Shown here: piece after piece, positions 17,437 through 26,581 of the stretch
Layout: each line of letters opens with the position of its first letter
Numbering within the stretch: the first letter of the stretch is position 1
Assembly: GCF_900609065.1 (NCBI RefSeq)
Contig: NZ_UXAU01000013.1
Coordinates: 87,626 to 151,625 of the forward strand
DNA: 64,000 bases
Reading direction: 5' to 3'
From: Arthrobacter ulcerisalmonis
GTDB lineage: Bacteria > Actinomycetota > Actinomycetes > Actinomycetales > Micrococcaceae
Position numbers and translations under genes: made by a program
Notes under the pieces: generated by a model
Database searches by the model: none
Told to the model about the DNA's origin: nothing
The model's input: only the letters and a program-made list of their open reading frames with translations

Positions 17437-18102
17437 CTAGTCGAGGGGCCGGACGTGGACCATGATGACGCGTGAGCCTGTTTCGCCGTTGAAGCGCAGG
17501 TCGTAGGTGACCTCAAGGCCCGTGCTGGTCCCCGCGGTGATGGCAAAGTCGCTCTTCCCGCTGGGATCCGCCTCGGTGCCGGAAATCCAGCGTTCGGCGG
17601 AGCCGGCATCGATGCCATAGCGTGTCACGGCATCACGGATCAGGCCGAAATACTCTTGGTCTGACGCAGCGGTCAGGAAGAACGTGACTTCGCTGAAGTC
17701 GGACCGGCTTGCAGTGGTGTTGAACCGGATCCGGTCGGTCTGCGCGGTGATCTCCCCATCGGGCGCCGTGATGCTCAAGGCGATCTTGCCGGCGTCGCGG
17801 GTGTTGATCTCCGGGCCAAAGCTGTCCGGGGTGACCTGGACGGCGGACTTTTCCAATTTGCCCGAGCTCATGTCGAGTTTCGCTGCGCCGGACGCGCGGA
17901 TGCTGTCCACGCCGGCGGCGTCCAGGGTGGAGAATTCGGAAGTTTTCACGGTGCTCTCCTGCGAGGTGGGGCTGGTGGTGGGATCTGGGACGGATTGGCA
18001 GCCACTCAAGGCCAGCCCGGCTGCAACGACCGGAAGGATCAGGCGGACGACGGCGGCCCGCCGCTTTGATGATTGAGTGTCGGGAGGGTGCGGCCAGGTC
18101 AC
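17437..18102 (-). CDS. Putative lipoprotein co-encoded with the WXG100 protein
   Basis: 221 residues. A charged N-terminus, a hydrophobic stretch and the lipobox LALSGC (Cys at about residue 35) mark it as an exported lipid-anchored protein. The mature part is Ser/Thr-rich at first, then a compact domain of about 150 residues that I do not recognise. Its start overlaps the stop of the WXG100-fused gene by 4 bases (ATGA, 18099-18102), so the two are made together. A partner or immunity role for that protein is inferred from this arrangement only. Confidence 0.8.
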   Translation of the reverse strand: MTWPHPPDTQSSKRRAAVVRLILPVVAAGLALSGCQSVPDPTTSPTSQESTVKTSEFSTLDAAGVDSIRASGAAKLDMSSGKLEKSAVQVTPDSFGPEINTRDAGKIALSITAPDGEITAQTDRIRFNTTASRSDFSEVTFFLTAASDQEYFGLIRDAVTRYGIDAGSAERWISGTEADPSGKSDFAITAGTSTGLEVTYDLRFNGETGSRVIMVHVRPLD

Positions 18103-19595
18103 TGGTGCACCTCCGCGCCGAAGCCGTCAACGAACCGATCCATGATGCCCGGAATGTTGTTGGTGGGCCGGTACTGCTCCACCCGGTCATCGAAGCTCGA
18201 GCCGATGATGGCGGCTGCCCGGTCCGGGTCGGTGGCCAGTAGGTTTTGGTAGGCGGGCAGGGTGTCCTGGCGGATGAGTTCCCAGCGCTGGTCCGCATTG
18301 GCAATGTTGCCGTCAGGGAAGCCAGTGGTGAAGTCGGTGCGGAACTGGGTGGGGTTGTCCCAGTTGGTAAAGGGAACGTTCTGCGGGCCGGGGCTTTCGA
18401 CGCTGAACGTATAGGGGAACACTTCCGGGTAGCTCTTGGCCCCCGGGATGGACGGTTCGCCCGCCAACGTGACCAGGTACGTAACGGCTTCGCCACCGGG
18501 ATGGCTGCGCATCGCGTCGTAATCATCGGCGATGATCTCGTTTTGCTCGCGGTACAACAGTGAGGTGTTGCCTTCTTGGACGCGGTCCGGGTCGCCGGAG
18601 GCGATGTCGGCCCACGCATCGGCGGTGCCGGCGTCGATGGCTCCTGAATCGCGGAGCCGGTTGATCTCCTCGATTCCGCCGGTTTGGTAGGCCTGGTGCT
18701 GCCGGGCCTGGTCGAGGAAGATTTCCTTGTTCATGTCCAGCATGCTGGTTTCGTAGAACCGGATTTCCTCATCCGTCATGGTGGCGAGGTCTTCGATCTG
18801 GTCCAGGATGGGCAGTGGCACGTCTGAGACCGGATTGTTGGCGATCTGCTGGGCGATGTCCCTGAGCATTGCCATGTCTCGGAAGCCGCCCGCAAAGGAC
18901 GGGCCGATCATGTTGGCCATGCCTGCCCACTGGAGGTCAGGGTTCGCGAGGTACGCCTGGCCGTAGTAGTCGTAGACGCTGCGAATGGTGTCCCAGTTGG
19001 CCTCGGTTCCCTTCGCGGTGTCCCAAGCGGCCAGGTCGATGCCCATGTCCAGCAGGGCCTGGTTGTTCCAGTAGGAACTGAGGAAGGTGGCGTACTCCCG
19101 CGAGTTCTTCTCGATCAGGCCGGAGTCGGCGGCCGCGTCCATGGCGGCCTTGGCGGCGTCAGGATGAGCCAGCGCCCACTCGCTGAACTCCTGGCTCTGC
19201 AGGTAGGCGGCCCGCTCATCGGGCGTCATCGCGGTGAGCTTGTCCGTCAGTGCCTGCGCCGCTGCGTCGGTGTCACCCGGGCCGGGTCCGCTAGATCCCG
19301 GGCCGCCTGAACCCTGTCCAGCCGAACTGCTGCTGGCCTTCTCCTGCTCGTCGGCGTTGGCTAGCAGCGCCTTGGCCGCAGCTTCCAGTCCGGCGGTAGC
19401 GGACTTCAAGAATTTCACATGACTGCCGGTCCAATCGCTCCGAAACCGATCGGCGTCGCGCCCCTTCCAAGGGCTTGCACCGATGGTCCCGCCCAACTGC
19501 TGGCTGAGCGTAGTGAGGCGGGTGGCGCCGCCAGTAAGTTCTTTGGCGAGTTGCCGGAGTTGGGCAACATCGCTGCCATAGAAAGTCCCCGCCAT
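18099..19595 (-). CDS. WXG100-fused protein, putative type VII secretion substrate
   Basis: 498 residues. Residues 1-90 form a helical hairpin of WXG100 (ESAT-6) type with the central Trp43-x-Gly45 in SPWKGRDADRF. A Ser/Gly/Pro-rich hinge follows (about 94-112), then a unique domain of about 385 residues rich in Asp, Tyr and Trp that matches no toxin fold I know. No signal peptide is present, consistent with ESX-type export. GGAGG lies about 6 nt before the ATG. A lipoprotein gene overlaps the stop. No ESX core genes are in the window. Confidence 0.8.
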   Translation of the reverse strand: MAGTFYGSDVAQLRQLAKELTGGATRLTTLSQQLGGTIGASPWKGRDADRFRSDWTGSHVKFLKSATAGLEAAAKALLANADEQEKASSSSAGQGSGGPGSSGPGPGDTDAAAQALTDKLTAMTPDERAAYLQSQEFSEWALAHPDAAKAAMDAAADSGLIEKNSREYATFLSSYWNNQALLDMGIDLAAWDTAKGTEANWDTIRSVYDYYGQAYLANPDLQWAGMANMIGPSFAGGFRDMAMLRDIAQQIANNPVSDVPLPILDQIEDLATMTDEEIRFYETSMLDMNKEIFLDQARQHQAYQTGGIEEINRLRDSGAIDAGTADAWADIASGDPDRVQEGNTSLLYREQNEIIADDYDAMRSHPGGEAVTYLVTLAGEPSIPGAKSYPEVFPYTFSVESPGPQNVPFTNWDNPTQFRTDFTTGFPDGNIANADQRWELIRQDTLPAYQNLLATDPDRAAAIIGSSFDDRVEQYRPTNNIPGIMDRFVDGFGAEVHQ

Positions 19596-19682
19596 GTGTC
19601 CCTCCGAGTTGGATCCTCCGCCAGCCTAACCGGGAAGGCGCGGTGCCGCGATGGGTAGATCTCCCCGGCCGGCTGGTTTCGG

Positions 19683-20150
19683 CTAGCCGGTCAGTAAGCC
19701 GGTGGTGCGGTACGGAATGACCTCGCGCAGGAACATGCTGGTGGAGGTGCGGACAATTCCCGGGCAGAGCCGGATCTCCTCGGAGACCCGGTACAGGTCA
19801 TCGGGGCTGGTGGCTACCACGCGGATGAGCAGGTCAGTGTCTCCGGCTGGGGCGTGGCATTCGAGGACCTCGGGAATGTTCCGCAAGGCAGCGATGGCCT
19901 CATTGAGGTGGCTCTGGTCCAGTTCGGCGCTGACGGCGGCCGCCACGCCACGGCCCAGGGCGGCCGGGGTGACCCGGCTGCTGTTGGGCCGGAGCGCGCC
20001 GGACTCGCTCATTCGTTCCAGCCTGGTCTGCACCGTTCCGCGGGCCAGCCCCAACTTTTGGGCTAGGACCATGATGGGCATCCGCGGGTCCTGGTCGAGT
20101 GCGCCAAGGATTCGCTTGTCCGTGCTGTCGAGTTGGGGCAATCTGATCAT
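19683..20150 (-). CDS. Lrp/AsnC family transcriptional regulator
   Basis: 155 residues: N-terminal helix-turn-helix (LDSTDKRILGALDQDPRMPI, then QKLGLARGTVQTRLERM) and C-terminal RAM domain (about 75-150) with CHAPAGDTDLLIRVVATSPDDL. AGGAA precedes the ATG. It is divergent from gluQ across a 325-bp gap and has no obvious metabolic partner beside it, so its regulon cannot be guessed. It is clearly diverged from the Lrp gene at 16945. Confidence 0.92.
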   Translation of the reverse strand: MIRLPQLDSTDKRILGALDQDPRMPIMVLAQKLGLARGTVQTRLERMSESGALRPNSSRVTPAALGRGVAAAVSAELDQSHLNEAIAALRNIPEVLECHAPAGDTDLLIRVVATSPDDLYRVSEEIRLCPGIVRTSTSMFLREVIPYRTTGLLTG

Positions 20151-20391
20151 TTCCTGCCTGGTATTGGATGATCCACTGATCAGTCTGACTAGATAAACAC
20201 TAGCCTGTTGCGCGGTCTGCTGGTGTGATGGTGAAATATTGGCAACAGGTCACGGGCTACCGCCCCGATCCTACGGCTACCGGCTCCACCGGCACACCAC
20301 CCGGACGCTGTATCCGCCTCCCCGCCAGGAGGTTGCCCGCTGATTGACTCTTGTTCACGCTGTGTCATTCCGCTCCTGTTCCAGCCAACGC

Positions 20392-20451
20392 CAAGGGCCC
20401 CTGAGCCATCGAGGACATCCACCAGAGTCCTCGGTCGCTGAGGGGCCCTTG
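20392..20451 (+). terminator. Long imperfect hairpin before gluQ
   Basis: Two 25-base arms (20392-20416 and 20427-20451) pair with two mismatches and one G-T wobble around a 10-base loop. No T-run follows on either strand. The 325-bp gap 20151-20475 otherwise contains only the promoter regions of the divergent lrp and gluQ genes; I see no ORF in it. The hairpin could end an unannotated short transcript or insulate gluQ, whose probable transcription start is 25 bp further on. Confidence 0.5.
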
Positions 20452-20475
20452 CGCTGTTCAGCCTAGGCTTGGGCC

Positions 20476-21366
20476 ATGACTTCTGCTGGCCGATTCGCGC
20501 CGAGCCCTTCCGGGGACCTCCATGTAGGCAATCTCCGGACGGCTGTCCTGGCATGGCTCTTCGCCAGGTCTACCGGCCGGCGCTTCCTGATGCGGGTAGA
20601 GGACCTGGACCGGGCGCGGGCAGGTTCTGAAGCGACGCAACTCCGTGATCTGGCCGCTCTTGGCCTTGATTGGGACGGTGGCATCGTCCGTCAGACGGAC
20701 CGCTCTGGGCTGTATGAGAATGCCATCCAACAGCTGGCAGCCAGCGGACTCACCTACGAATGCTTCTGCACTCGGCGCGAAATCCAGGAGGCGCCGTCGG
20801 CCCCGCACGCGCCGCTGGGCGCCTACCCGGGCACCTGCAGGGAGCTCAGCCGCGCCGATCGCGCCGTTAAAAGCGCCAGCAGGCCCGCGGCAATCCGGCT
20901 CCGCGCAGCAGTACAAAGCGTCACTGTCCAGGATGGCCTGCGCGGCACGTACCGGGGGGTGGTGGACGATTTTGTGCTCCGGCGTAACGATGGTGTGACC
21001 GCCTACAACTTGGCGGTGGTGGTGGACGACGACGCACAAGGAATTGACCAGGTGGTCCGGGGCGACGACCTGTTGCCGTCCACTCCCCGGCAGGCGTACC
21101 TCGGCTCTCTCCTGGGTATTCCAACACCGGAATACTTCCACGTTCCGCTGGTGCTCAATGCTGCCGGGGCACGGTTGGCTAAGCGGGACGGGGCCGTGAC
21201 GCTGACCGATCTGGCGGCTTTGGGGATGCCAGCCGAAACGGTCCGGGAGCTGATCCTTGCCTCACTGGGACTGGCCGCTCCGTCCCTGGCGGGCGCGCTC
21301 GCAGACTTCCACCCGGCTCGCCTGCCCCGTGAACCGTGGATATGGCAGCAACCGACCGGCCAATGA
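20476..21366 (+). CDS. gluQ: Glutamyl-Q tRNA(Asp) synthetase
   Basis: 296 residues, equivalent to the catalytic half of glutamyl-tRNA synthetase without the anticodon-binding domain. It activates glutamate and transfers it to queuosine-34 of tRNA(Asp). The class I signature is GRFAPSPSGDLHVGN (HIGH variant HVGN, His16), the KMSKS variant is RLAKRDG, and the zinc-site Cys-x-Cys in YECFCTRR with a later Cys in YPGTCREL are all present. There is no ribosome binding site; TAGGCT (20464-20469) ends 6 nt before the ATG. Confidence 0.93.
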   Translation: MTSAGRFAPSPSGDLHVGNLRTAVLAWLFARSTGRRFLMRVEDLDRARAGSEATQLRDLAALGLDWDGGIVRQTDRSGLYENAIQQLAASGLTYECFCTRREIQEAPSAPHAPLGAYPGTCRELSRADRAVKSASRPAAIRLRAAVQSVTVQDGLRGTYRGVVDDFVLRRNDGVTAYNLAVVVDDDAQGIDQVVRGDDLLPSTPRQAYLGSLLGIPTPEYFHVPLVLNAAGARLAKRDGAVTLTDLAALGMPAETVRELILASLGLAAPSLAGALADFHPARLPREPWIWQQPTGQ

Positions 21367-21381
21367 GCCTAGGCTTGGAGT

Positions 21382-22116
21382 ATGCCAGCAGATCAGCCAG
21401 ACGAGTCCATGCCCAGATTCACCGTAGCCACCGCCCGCGTGTTGGCCGAGGTGGCCCACGACCGGCAAAAGGACAAGCTCAAACGCCCTTACCGTGAGCA
21501 CGTGCTGGCAGTAGGGGACGCATTGGCGGATTTCGACGACGACATCCAGATCGCGGGCTACCTGCACGACATCGCCGAAGACACCCCCATGACCAGGCAG
21601 GCGCTGCTGGAGATGGGCGTCTCCGAGCGCGCCGTGGAAACCATTGAACGGCTCACCAATCGCCTGCATGAGAACCCGGACGACTACGCCGCCATCATCC
21701 GTGAGATCGCCGATGACCGCGATGCCACGCTCGTCAAGATCGCAGACAACGCGCACAATTCGTTGCCCGAACGCGTCAAAGCCCTCGCCGCGAAGTGGCC
21801 AGGCAAGCCGCCAGTCACAAAATACCGCGACGCCCGCCCGGTCCTTTACGCTGCCGTGCCTGCAGAGGACGTCCGCATGATTCTGGAACGCATCAACCCG
21901 TGGCTGCTGCCGGTGCTCGACAAGTTGTCCGCCGTCGATGATGGCGACGACGACAATAACTACGCGGACGCCGGCGCCGCTGCCGACGGCGCCAACGCGG
22001 CCGATACTGGCAGGGACGCCACTAGCTCACACGCTGATGATGACAACACAGCCGACAGCGCTGCCGACGACGTTGCTGATGCTGACAGTGACGCCGACGC
22101 TGTCAGCGGTTCCTAG
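21382..22116 (+). CDS. HD-domain phosphohydrolase, SpoT/MESH1-like, with acidic tail
   Basis: 244 residues. The HD metal site is intact: His40, His62-Asp63 in YLHDIAEDT with Glu66-Asp67, and Lys119 with Asp122 and His125 in LVKIADNAHN. This pattern is shared with (p)ppGpp hydrolases, so hydrolysis of a hyperphosphorylated nucleotide is plausible but unproven. From about residue 187 the chain is a low-complexity Asp/Ala-rich tail. TAGGCT at 21370-21375 ends 6 nt before the ATG (leaderless). It lies 15 bases after gluQ and overlaps the convergent AAA gene by 4. Confidence 0.85.
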   Translation: MPADQPDESMPRFTVATARVLAEVAHDRQKDKLKRPYREHVLAVGDALADFDDDIQIAGYLHDIAEDTPMTRQALLEMGVSERAVETIERLTNRLHENPDDYAAIIREIADDRDATLVKIADNAHNSLPERVKALAAKWPGKPPVTKYRDARPVLYAAVPAEDVRMILERINPWLLPVLDKLSAVDDGDDDNNYADAGAAADGANAADTGRDATSSHADDDNTADSAADDVADADSDADAVSGS

Positions 22117-23477
22117 ACTCGCCCCAGCGCGTCGATATCCACCAGGAAGTCCTCGTGGACCTCTGCGCTGACGGTGGTTCGGGTCTCGCTGATGGCGTCT
22201 AGGTAGTCCTGGGTGACGGGGCCGCGCCGGGTGGTTGCTCCCGTTCGAGAGGTGCGGGCGCCAGTGTGGTGGGCGGTGCCAGTACCCCCGGACCTGTCGG
22301 TGCCCTCGAAGTCGGAACCGCCGTCGTCGTACACCGCTTTTTCCAGCGCGCGCTGGGAAGCGCTGCGGGCTGCGTACTCGATATCAGCGGGCGAGAACCC
22401 CTCAGTACGTTCCACTAGGAGTTGCACGTCAACGGAGTCGACGACGGCCTCGGGGATGAAGCGCTGCCACATGGCTCCGCGCGCCTGCCGGTCCGGGAGG
22501 CCGATCGGAATGACGTAGTCGAAGCGGCCGTGCCGCAAGAACGCAGTGTCTAGCGCGCGGATGAAGTTGGTGGCGCAGACAAGCAGCCGGCCGGGTTGCT
22601 CGCGGAACGTAGGAATGATTTTCAGCAGCTCGTTCGTGACGCCTTGCAAGGGAGACGGTGGCTCACCGGATCGTTGGGAGGCAATTTCCTCCACCTCGTC
22701 GATGAACACCACGGCATGCTCGAGTTCCGCGATCTCCAGAAAAGTCTCGCGGAGGGCGCCAGCCAGGCCTTGCGGATCGGCCGCGAGCCGGCTGGGGAAG
22801 ACCTCGACGAATGGCCATTCCAACCGGGAGGCGATGGCCTTGGCGAAGGTGGTCTTGCCCGTACCGGGCGGGCCGAAGAGCACCACCGCCCGCGGCGGCA
22901 CCACGCCAAATTCGTCGGCGAGGTCGGCCTCGGCCAGCGGAAGGACAAGCCGACGTTCCAGGAGCTCCTTTTCCTTGCGCATACCGGCAACGTTTTCCCA
23001 GAGGTCACGGGCCAGGACCCTGCCGCCCAGCTGACCGAGCGCGCCGAGCTCCTGGCGCTGGACAGGAATGGTCCGTTCGAAATAGCGTAGGTTCTTTTTC
23101 AGCGCAAAACCGCGACCAAGGAAGGCTTCCACCCGGGTTTCGGACTCCGGCATGAGGGCCGAGAGCTTGTTGAGTCCATGCGGTGCCATCCGATGTTCCA
23201 CAGCGGCCAACAGGGACGTGCCGATGCCCCGGCCGCGGAACTCGGGCAGGGTGGCCAGGAAAACGATCCAACCCTGGTCGTGGGCGGCGCGACCTACTGC
23301 GGCACCCACCACCTGATCGCCCTGCACCGCCACCACGGCATGGTCCTTCTCGCAGGACGCAAGGACCTCGGACAGGGCGTAGACCGGTTCCACGTTGGTG
23401 GCCTTGAGCGATTCCCAGAGGTGCAGGATGCCGTCCAGGTCAGCCGAATGGAAATCCCTGATGCGCCAGTTGGTCAT
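22113..23477 (-). CDS. GNAT acetyltransferase-AAA ATPase fusion protein
   Basis: 454 residues in two domains. Residues 1-140 are a GNAT fold with the acetyl-CoA loop EFRGRGIGTSLL (81-86) and the C-terminal GRGFALKKNLRYFER. Residues 150-454 are a classical AAA ATPase: Walker A GPPGTGKT (202-209), Walker B VVFIDEVE (256-263), a sensor-1 CATN and the RHGRFDYVIPI arginine region. The AAA half resembles proteasome- or Cdc48-type remodellers. GGGAGG lies 6 nt before the ATG at 23477. A coupled remodelling-acetylation role is conjecture; the target is unknown. Confidence 0.88.
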   Translation of the reverse strand: MTNWRIRDFHSADLDGILHLWESLKATNVEPVYALSEVLASCEKDHAVVAVQGDQVVGAAVGRAAHDQGWIVFLATLPEFRGRGIGTSLLAAVEHRMAPHGLNKLSALMPESETRVEAFLGRGFALKKNLRYFERTIPVQRQELGALGQLGGRVLARDLWENVAGMRKEKELLERRLVLPLAEADLADEFGVVPPRAVVLFGPPGTGKTTFAKAIASRLEWPFVEVFPSRLAADPQGLAGALRETFLEIAELEHAVVFIDEVEEIASQRSGEPPSPLQGVTNELLKIIPTFREQPGRLLVCATNFIRALDTAFLRHGRFDYVIPIGLPDRQARGAMWQRFIPEAVVDSVDVQLLVERTEGFSPADIEYAARSASQRALEKAVYDDGGSDFEGTDRSGGTGTAHHTGARTSRTGATTRRGPVTQDYLDAISETRTTVSAEVHEDFLVDIDALGRV

Positions 23478-23545
23478 GGCTTCCCTCCCGGGAGGTTCGT
23501 CGTTGAACATGCGAGGTCGTGGGAGGTCTGCCCGCGTAAGGCAAG

Positions 23546-23576
23546 GGCAGGGTCACTCCTCTGGAGCAACCCTGCC
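23546..23576 (-). terminator. Terminator of the asparagine operon
   Basis: Outer stem GGCAGGGT (23546-23553) with ACCCTGCC (23569-23576), plus an inner CTCC/GGAG stem (23556-23559 with 23563-23566). It lies 11 bases beyond the permease stop in the direction of transcription and before the ribosome binding site of the next minus-strand gene. Confidence 0.65.
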
Positions 23577-23586
23577 ACATGCTGCG

Positions 23587-25104
23587 TTACTTGTTCTTGA
23601 ATGTGTCTGCCGGTGGATTGGCGATGACGGGAGCTGTGCCGGTGAATCCCTGCCGGGTGCTGGCGATTTCCCTGATCCGTTTCCGGCAGGCAAACCAGCC
23701 CACCACCATCAGGGCCGAGGCGATGCCGGTGACGAGCATGGTCAGGGGTGAATCGATGAACACCATGATCAGCACACCTACCAAGAACAGCAGCGAGAGG
23801 TATCCGGTGTAGGGGGCGCCGAACAGTCGGAAGCTGGGCCGCTCCAACCAGCCCTTGTCGGCCCAGCGCTTGAGTTGGAGTTGGCACAGGACGATGGTGG
23901 CCCACGTCATGATGATGCCCACGGAGGCGACGTTGAGGACGATTTCGAACGCGTCGGCGGGGACTAGGTAGTTCAGTGGGACGCCGAGGAGGGACACTGC
24001 GGCGGTGATGGCAATGCCGCCGTACGGGACGCCGGCCTTGTTCATCCGGGAGGCGAACTTGGGGGCCGAGCCGTTCACGGACATGGAACGCAGGATACGC
24101 CCGGTGGAGTACAGGCCGGCATTCAGCGAGGACAGTGCTGCCGTGAGGACCACCAGGTTCATGATGACGTCCACGCCTTCAACCCCGATGGAGCCAAAGA
24201 ACGTCACGAACGGGCTGACGCCAGCCTGGTAGGACGTGTACGGCAGCAGGAGGGCCAGCAGGATGATGGAGCCAACGTAGAACACGGCAATCCGGAAAAC
24301 TACCGAGTTGATGGCCTTGGGCATGATCTTGTGTGGGTTTTCCGTCTCGCCGGCTGCGGTGCCCACCAGTTCAATGGAGGCGTAGGCGAACAAGACACCT
24401 TGCATGAGGATGATCATGGGCAACAGGCCGTTGGGGAAGATCCCGCCGTTGTCGGTGATGAGGGTCAGGCCCACTTCTTGGCCGTCCACGGGGGTCCCGA
24501 AGATGACGAAGTAGGTGCCCACCAGGAGGAATGCCACGAGGGCGGCGACCTTGATCAGGGCGAACCAGAATTCCATCTCGCCGAAGACTTTCACGGACAC
24601 CAGGTTCAGACAGAGGACTACGACTAGGGCGATCAGCGCCCACGCCCACTGCGGGACGGCAGCCATCCAGGGGACGTAGTTGCCGAAGAAGTTCATGTAA
24701 ATGGCGGCGGCAGTAATGTCCACGATGGTGGTGGTGGCCCAGTTGATCCAGTAGAACCAACCGGAGACGAACGCGGCCTTCTCGCCGAAGAACTCGCGGG
24801 CATAGGACACGAACGAACCAGACGAAGGCCGGTGCAAGACAAGCTCGCCGAGGGCTCGGAGGATCAGGAACGCGAAGAAACCACACACCGCGTAAGCAAT
24901 GACCAGCGACGGGCCGGCCTCAGCCAAACGGCCACCAGCACCGAGGAACAACCCGGTACCAATAGCACCGCCGATCGCGATCATCTGGATCTGCCGCGGC
25001 TTCAGGTTTTTGTGATACCCCTGGTCCTCGGCGTGGAGGGAGTTTTCACTGGCGTGCGCATGGCCACCATCAATGATGTGGTCAGGAATGGGGGGATTAG
25101 TCAT
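23587..25104 (-). CDS. ansP: L-asparagine permease (APC/AAT family)
   Basis: 505 residues, 12 helices, with the amino-acid transporter signature [20 protein letters not shown] in helix 1 and [18 protein letters not shown] after helix 6. It belongs to the AnsP/GABA-permease group. Asparagine is assigned as substrate because the gene ends an operon with asparaginase and aspartase. AAGGA lies 8 nt before the ATG, and 26 bases separate it from aspA. It imports asparagine with protons; other polar amino acids remain possible. Confidence 0.88.
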   Translation of the reverse strand: MTNPPIPDHIIDGGHAHASENSLHAEDQGYHKNLKPRQIQMIAIGGAIGTGLFLGAGGRLAEAGPSLVIAYAVCGFFAFLILRALGELVLHRPSSGSFVSYAREFFGEKAAFVSGWFYWINWATTTIVDITAAAIYMNFFGNYVPWMAAVPQWAWALIALVVVLCLNLVSVKVFGEMEFWFALIKVAALVAFLLVGTYFVIFGTPVDGQEVGLTLITDNGGIFPNGLLPMIILMQGVLFAYASIELVGTAAGETENPHKIMPKAINSVVFRIAVFYVGSIILLALLLPYTSYQAGVSPFVTFFGSIGVEGVDVIMNLVVLTAALSSLNAGLYSTGRILRSMSVNGSAPKFASRMNKAGVPYGGIAITAAVSLLGVPLNYLVPADAFEIVLNVASVGIIMTWATIVLCQLQLKRWADKGWLERPSFRLFGAPYTGYLSLLFLVGVLIMVFIDSPLTMLVTGIASALMVVGWFACRKRIREIASTRQGFTGTAPVIANPPADTFKNK

Positions 25105-25130
25105 GGGAGTTTCCTTCCGAGGTGCCGGGC

Positions 25131-26573
25131 TCAGGCCAGCTGCTGGTTGCTGAGGTTTGCGAGGCGTTCGGGGCTGAGGAGTTCCTGGAGCTGAACGGAG
25201 GTGAGCAGTCCCTTTGCAAGGACCAGCTCTGCCACACCCTGCCCAGTTGCGAGGGCTTCCTGGGCGATGGCGGTAGCGGTGGCGTAGCCCAGTTGGGGGT
25301 TCAGGGCGGTGACAAGGCCAATGGATTGTTCCACCGTACGGCGGAGGTGTTCGGTGTTGGCGGTAATTCCCCGGATGCAGCGTGCCGTGAGGGTGCGGCA
25401 GGCTGCTTCGAGGTGCGAGATGCTCTTGTGGAGACTGTGCACAATGATGGGTTCGAAGGCGTTGAGCTGGAGTTGTCCGGCTTCGGCGGCCATGGTGATG
25501 GTGACGTCGTTACCGATCACTTCATAGGCCACTTGCGAGACAACTTCCGGGATCACGGGGTTGATCTTGCCGGGCATGATGGAGGAACCTGACTGGACAG
25601 CAGGCAGGTTGATCTCACCGAAACCCGCGCGGGGGCCTGAGGAAAGCAGCCGGAGGTCGTTGCAGATCTTGGACAGTTTCACGGCGACGCGCTTGAGGAC
25701 ACCGGAGAGGTGCACGAACGCGCCGACGTCCTGGGTGGCTTCGATCAGGTCCGGTGCGGTGACCAGGGGCAGACCGGTGATGGCGGCCAGGTGCCGGCAG
25801 GCTGCCTCGGCGTAGCCAACGGGGGCGTTCAGGCCGGTGCCGATCGCTGTGGCGCCGAGGTTGATCTCGTGGATCAGTAGTTCAGCTTCGGAGAGCCGGA
25901 GCCGGTCCTCGCCGATGGTGATGGCGTAGGTCCCGAATTCCTGCCCCAACGTCATGGGGACAGCGTCCTGCAGCTGGGTCCTGCCCATCTTGACCACCGT
26001 GCGGAACTCAAGGGCCTTGGTGGCGCATGCTTCTTCCAGTTCGGCCAGTGCGTCGAGGAGTTCCCGGGCGGCGAAGATGGTGCCGAGCTTCACCGCCGTG
26101 GGGTAGACATCGTTGGTGGACTGGCTGAGGTTCACGTGGTCGTTGGGGTGCAGCCGGGCGTAGTCACCCTTCGCATGGCCCAGGATTTCCAGCGCGCGGT
26201 TGGCGATGACCTCGTTGGCGTTCATGTTCGACGACGTCCCGGCACCGCCCTGGATCACGTCCACCACGAACTGGTCGCTCAGTTGGCCGGCCATGATTTC
26301 GGTGCAGGCCTGCTCGATCGCGGTTGACCGCTCAGCGTCCAGCAGGCCCAGCTCGCGGTTGGTCCGGGCGGCAGCAAGTTTCACGGCTGCCAGGCCGCGG
26401 ACCAGGTGCAGGTTGGAGGCTAGCTTCTGGCCCGTGATAGGGAAGTTCTCTACGGCGCGGAGCGTGTGGACGCCCCAGTAGGCAGCTGCGGGGACGTCGC
26501 GGTCACCGAGCAGGTCGTGCTCGGACCGCAACGCGGGGAGCGCTGCGGATTCTTCGGTCTGGGTGGTGGTCAT
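25131..26573 (-). CDS. aspA: Aspartate ammonia-lyase
   Basis: Converts L-aspartate to fumarate and ammonia. 480 residues, the normal length. The fumarase/aspartase signature [11 protein letters not shown] is at about residues 324-334, and the substrate loops [14 protein letters not shown] and [19 protein letters not shown] are intact. I start it at the ATG at 26573, which has GAGGA about 6 nt upstream; a GTG at 26585 overlaps the asparaginase stop and is less likely. It deaminates the aspartate made by the upstream asparaginase. Confidence 0.95.
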   Translation of the reverse strand: MTTTQTEESAALPALRSEHDLLGDRDVPAAAYWGVHTLRAVENFPITGQKLASNLHLVRGLAAVKLAAARTNRELGLLDAERSTAIEQACTEIMAGQLSDQFVVDVIQGGAGTSSNMNANEVIANRALEILGHAKGDYARLHPNDHVNLSQSTNDVYPTAVKLGTIFAARELLDALAELEEACATKALEFRTVVKMGRTQLQDAVPMTLGQEFGTYAITIGEDRLRLSEAELLIHEINLGATAIGTGLNAPVGYAEAACRHLAAITGLPLVTAPDLIEATQDVGAFVHLSGVLKRVAVKLSKICNDLRLLSSGPRAGFGEINLPAVQSGSSIMPGKINPVIPEVVSQVAYEVIGNDVTITMAAEAGQLQLNAFEPIIVHSLHKSISHLEAACRTLTARCIRGITANTEHLRRTVEQSIGLVTALNPQLGYATATAIAQEALATGQGVAELVLAKGLLTSVQLQELLSPERLANLSNQQLA

Positions 26574-26581
26574 GCTGGTCC

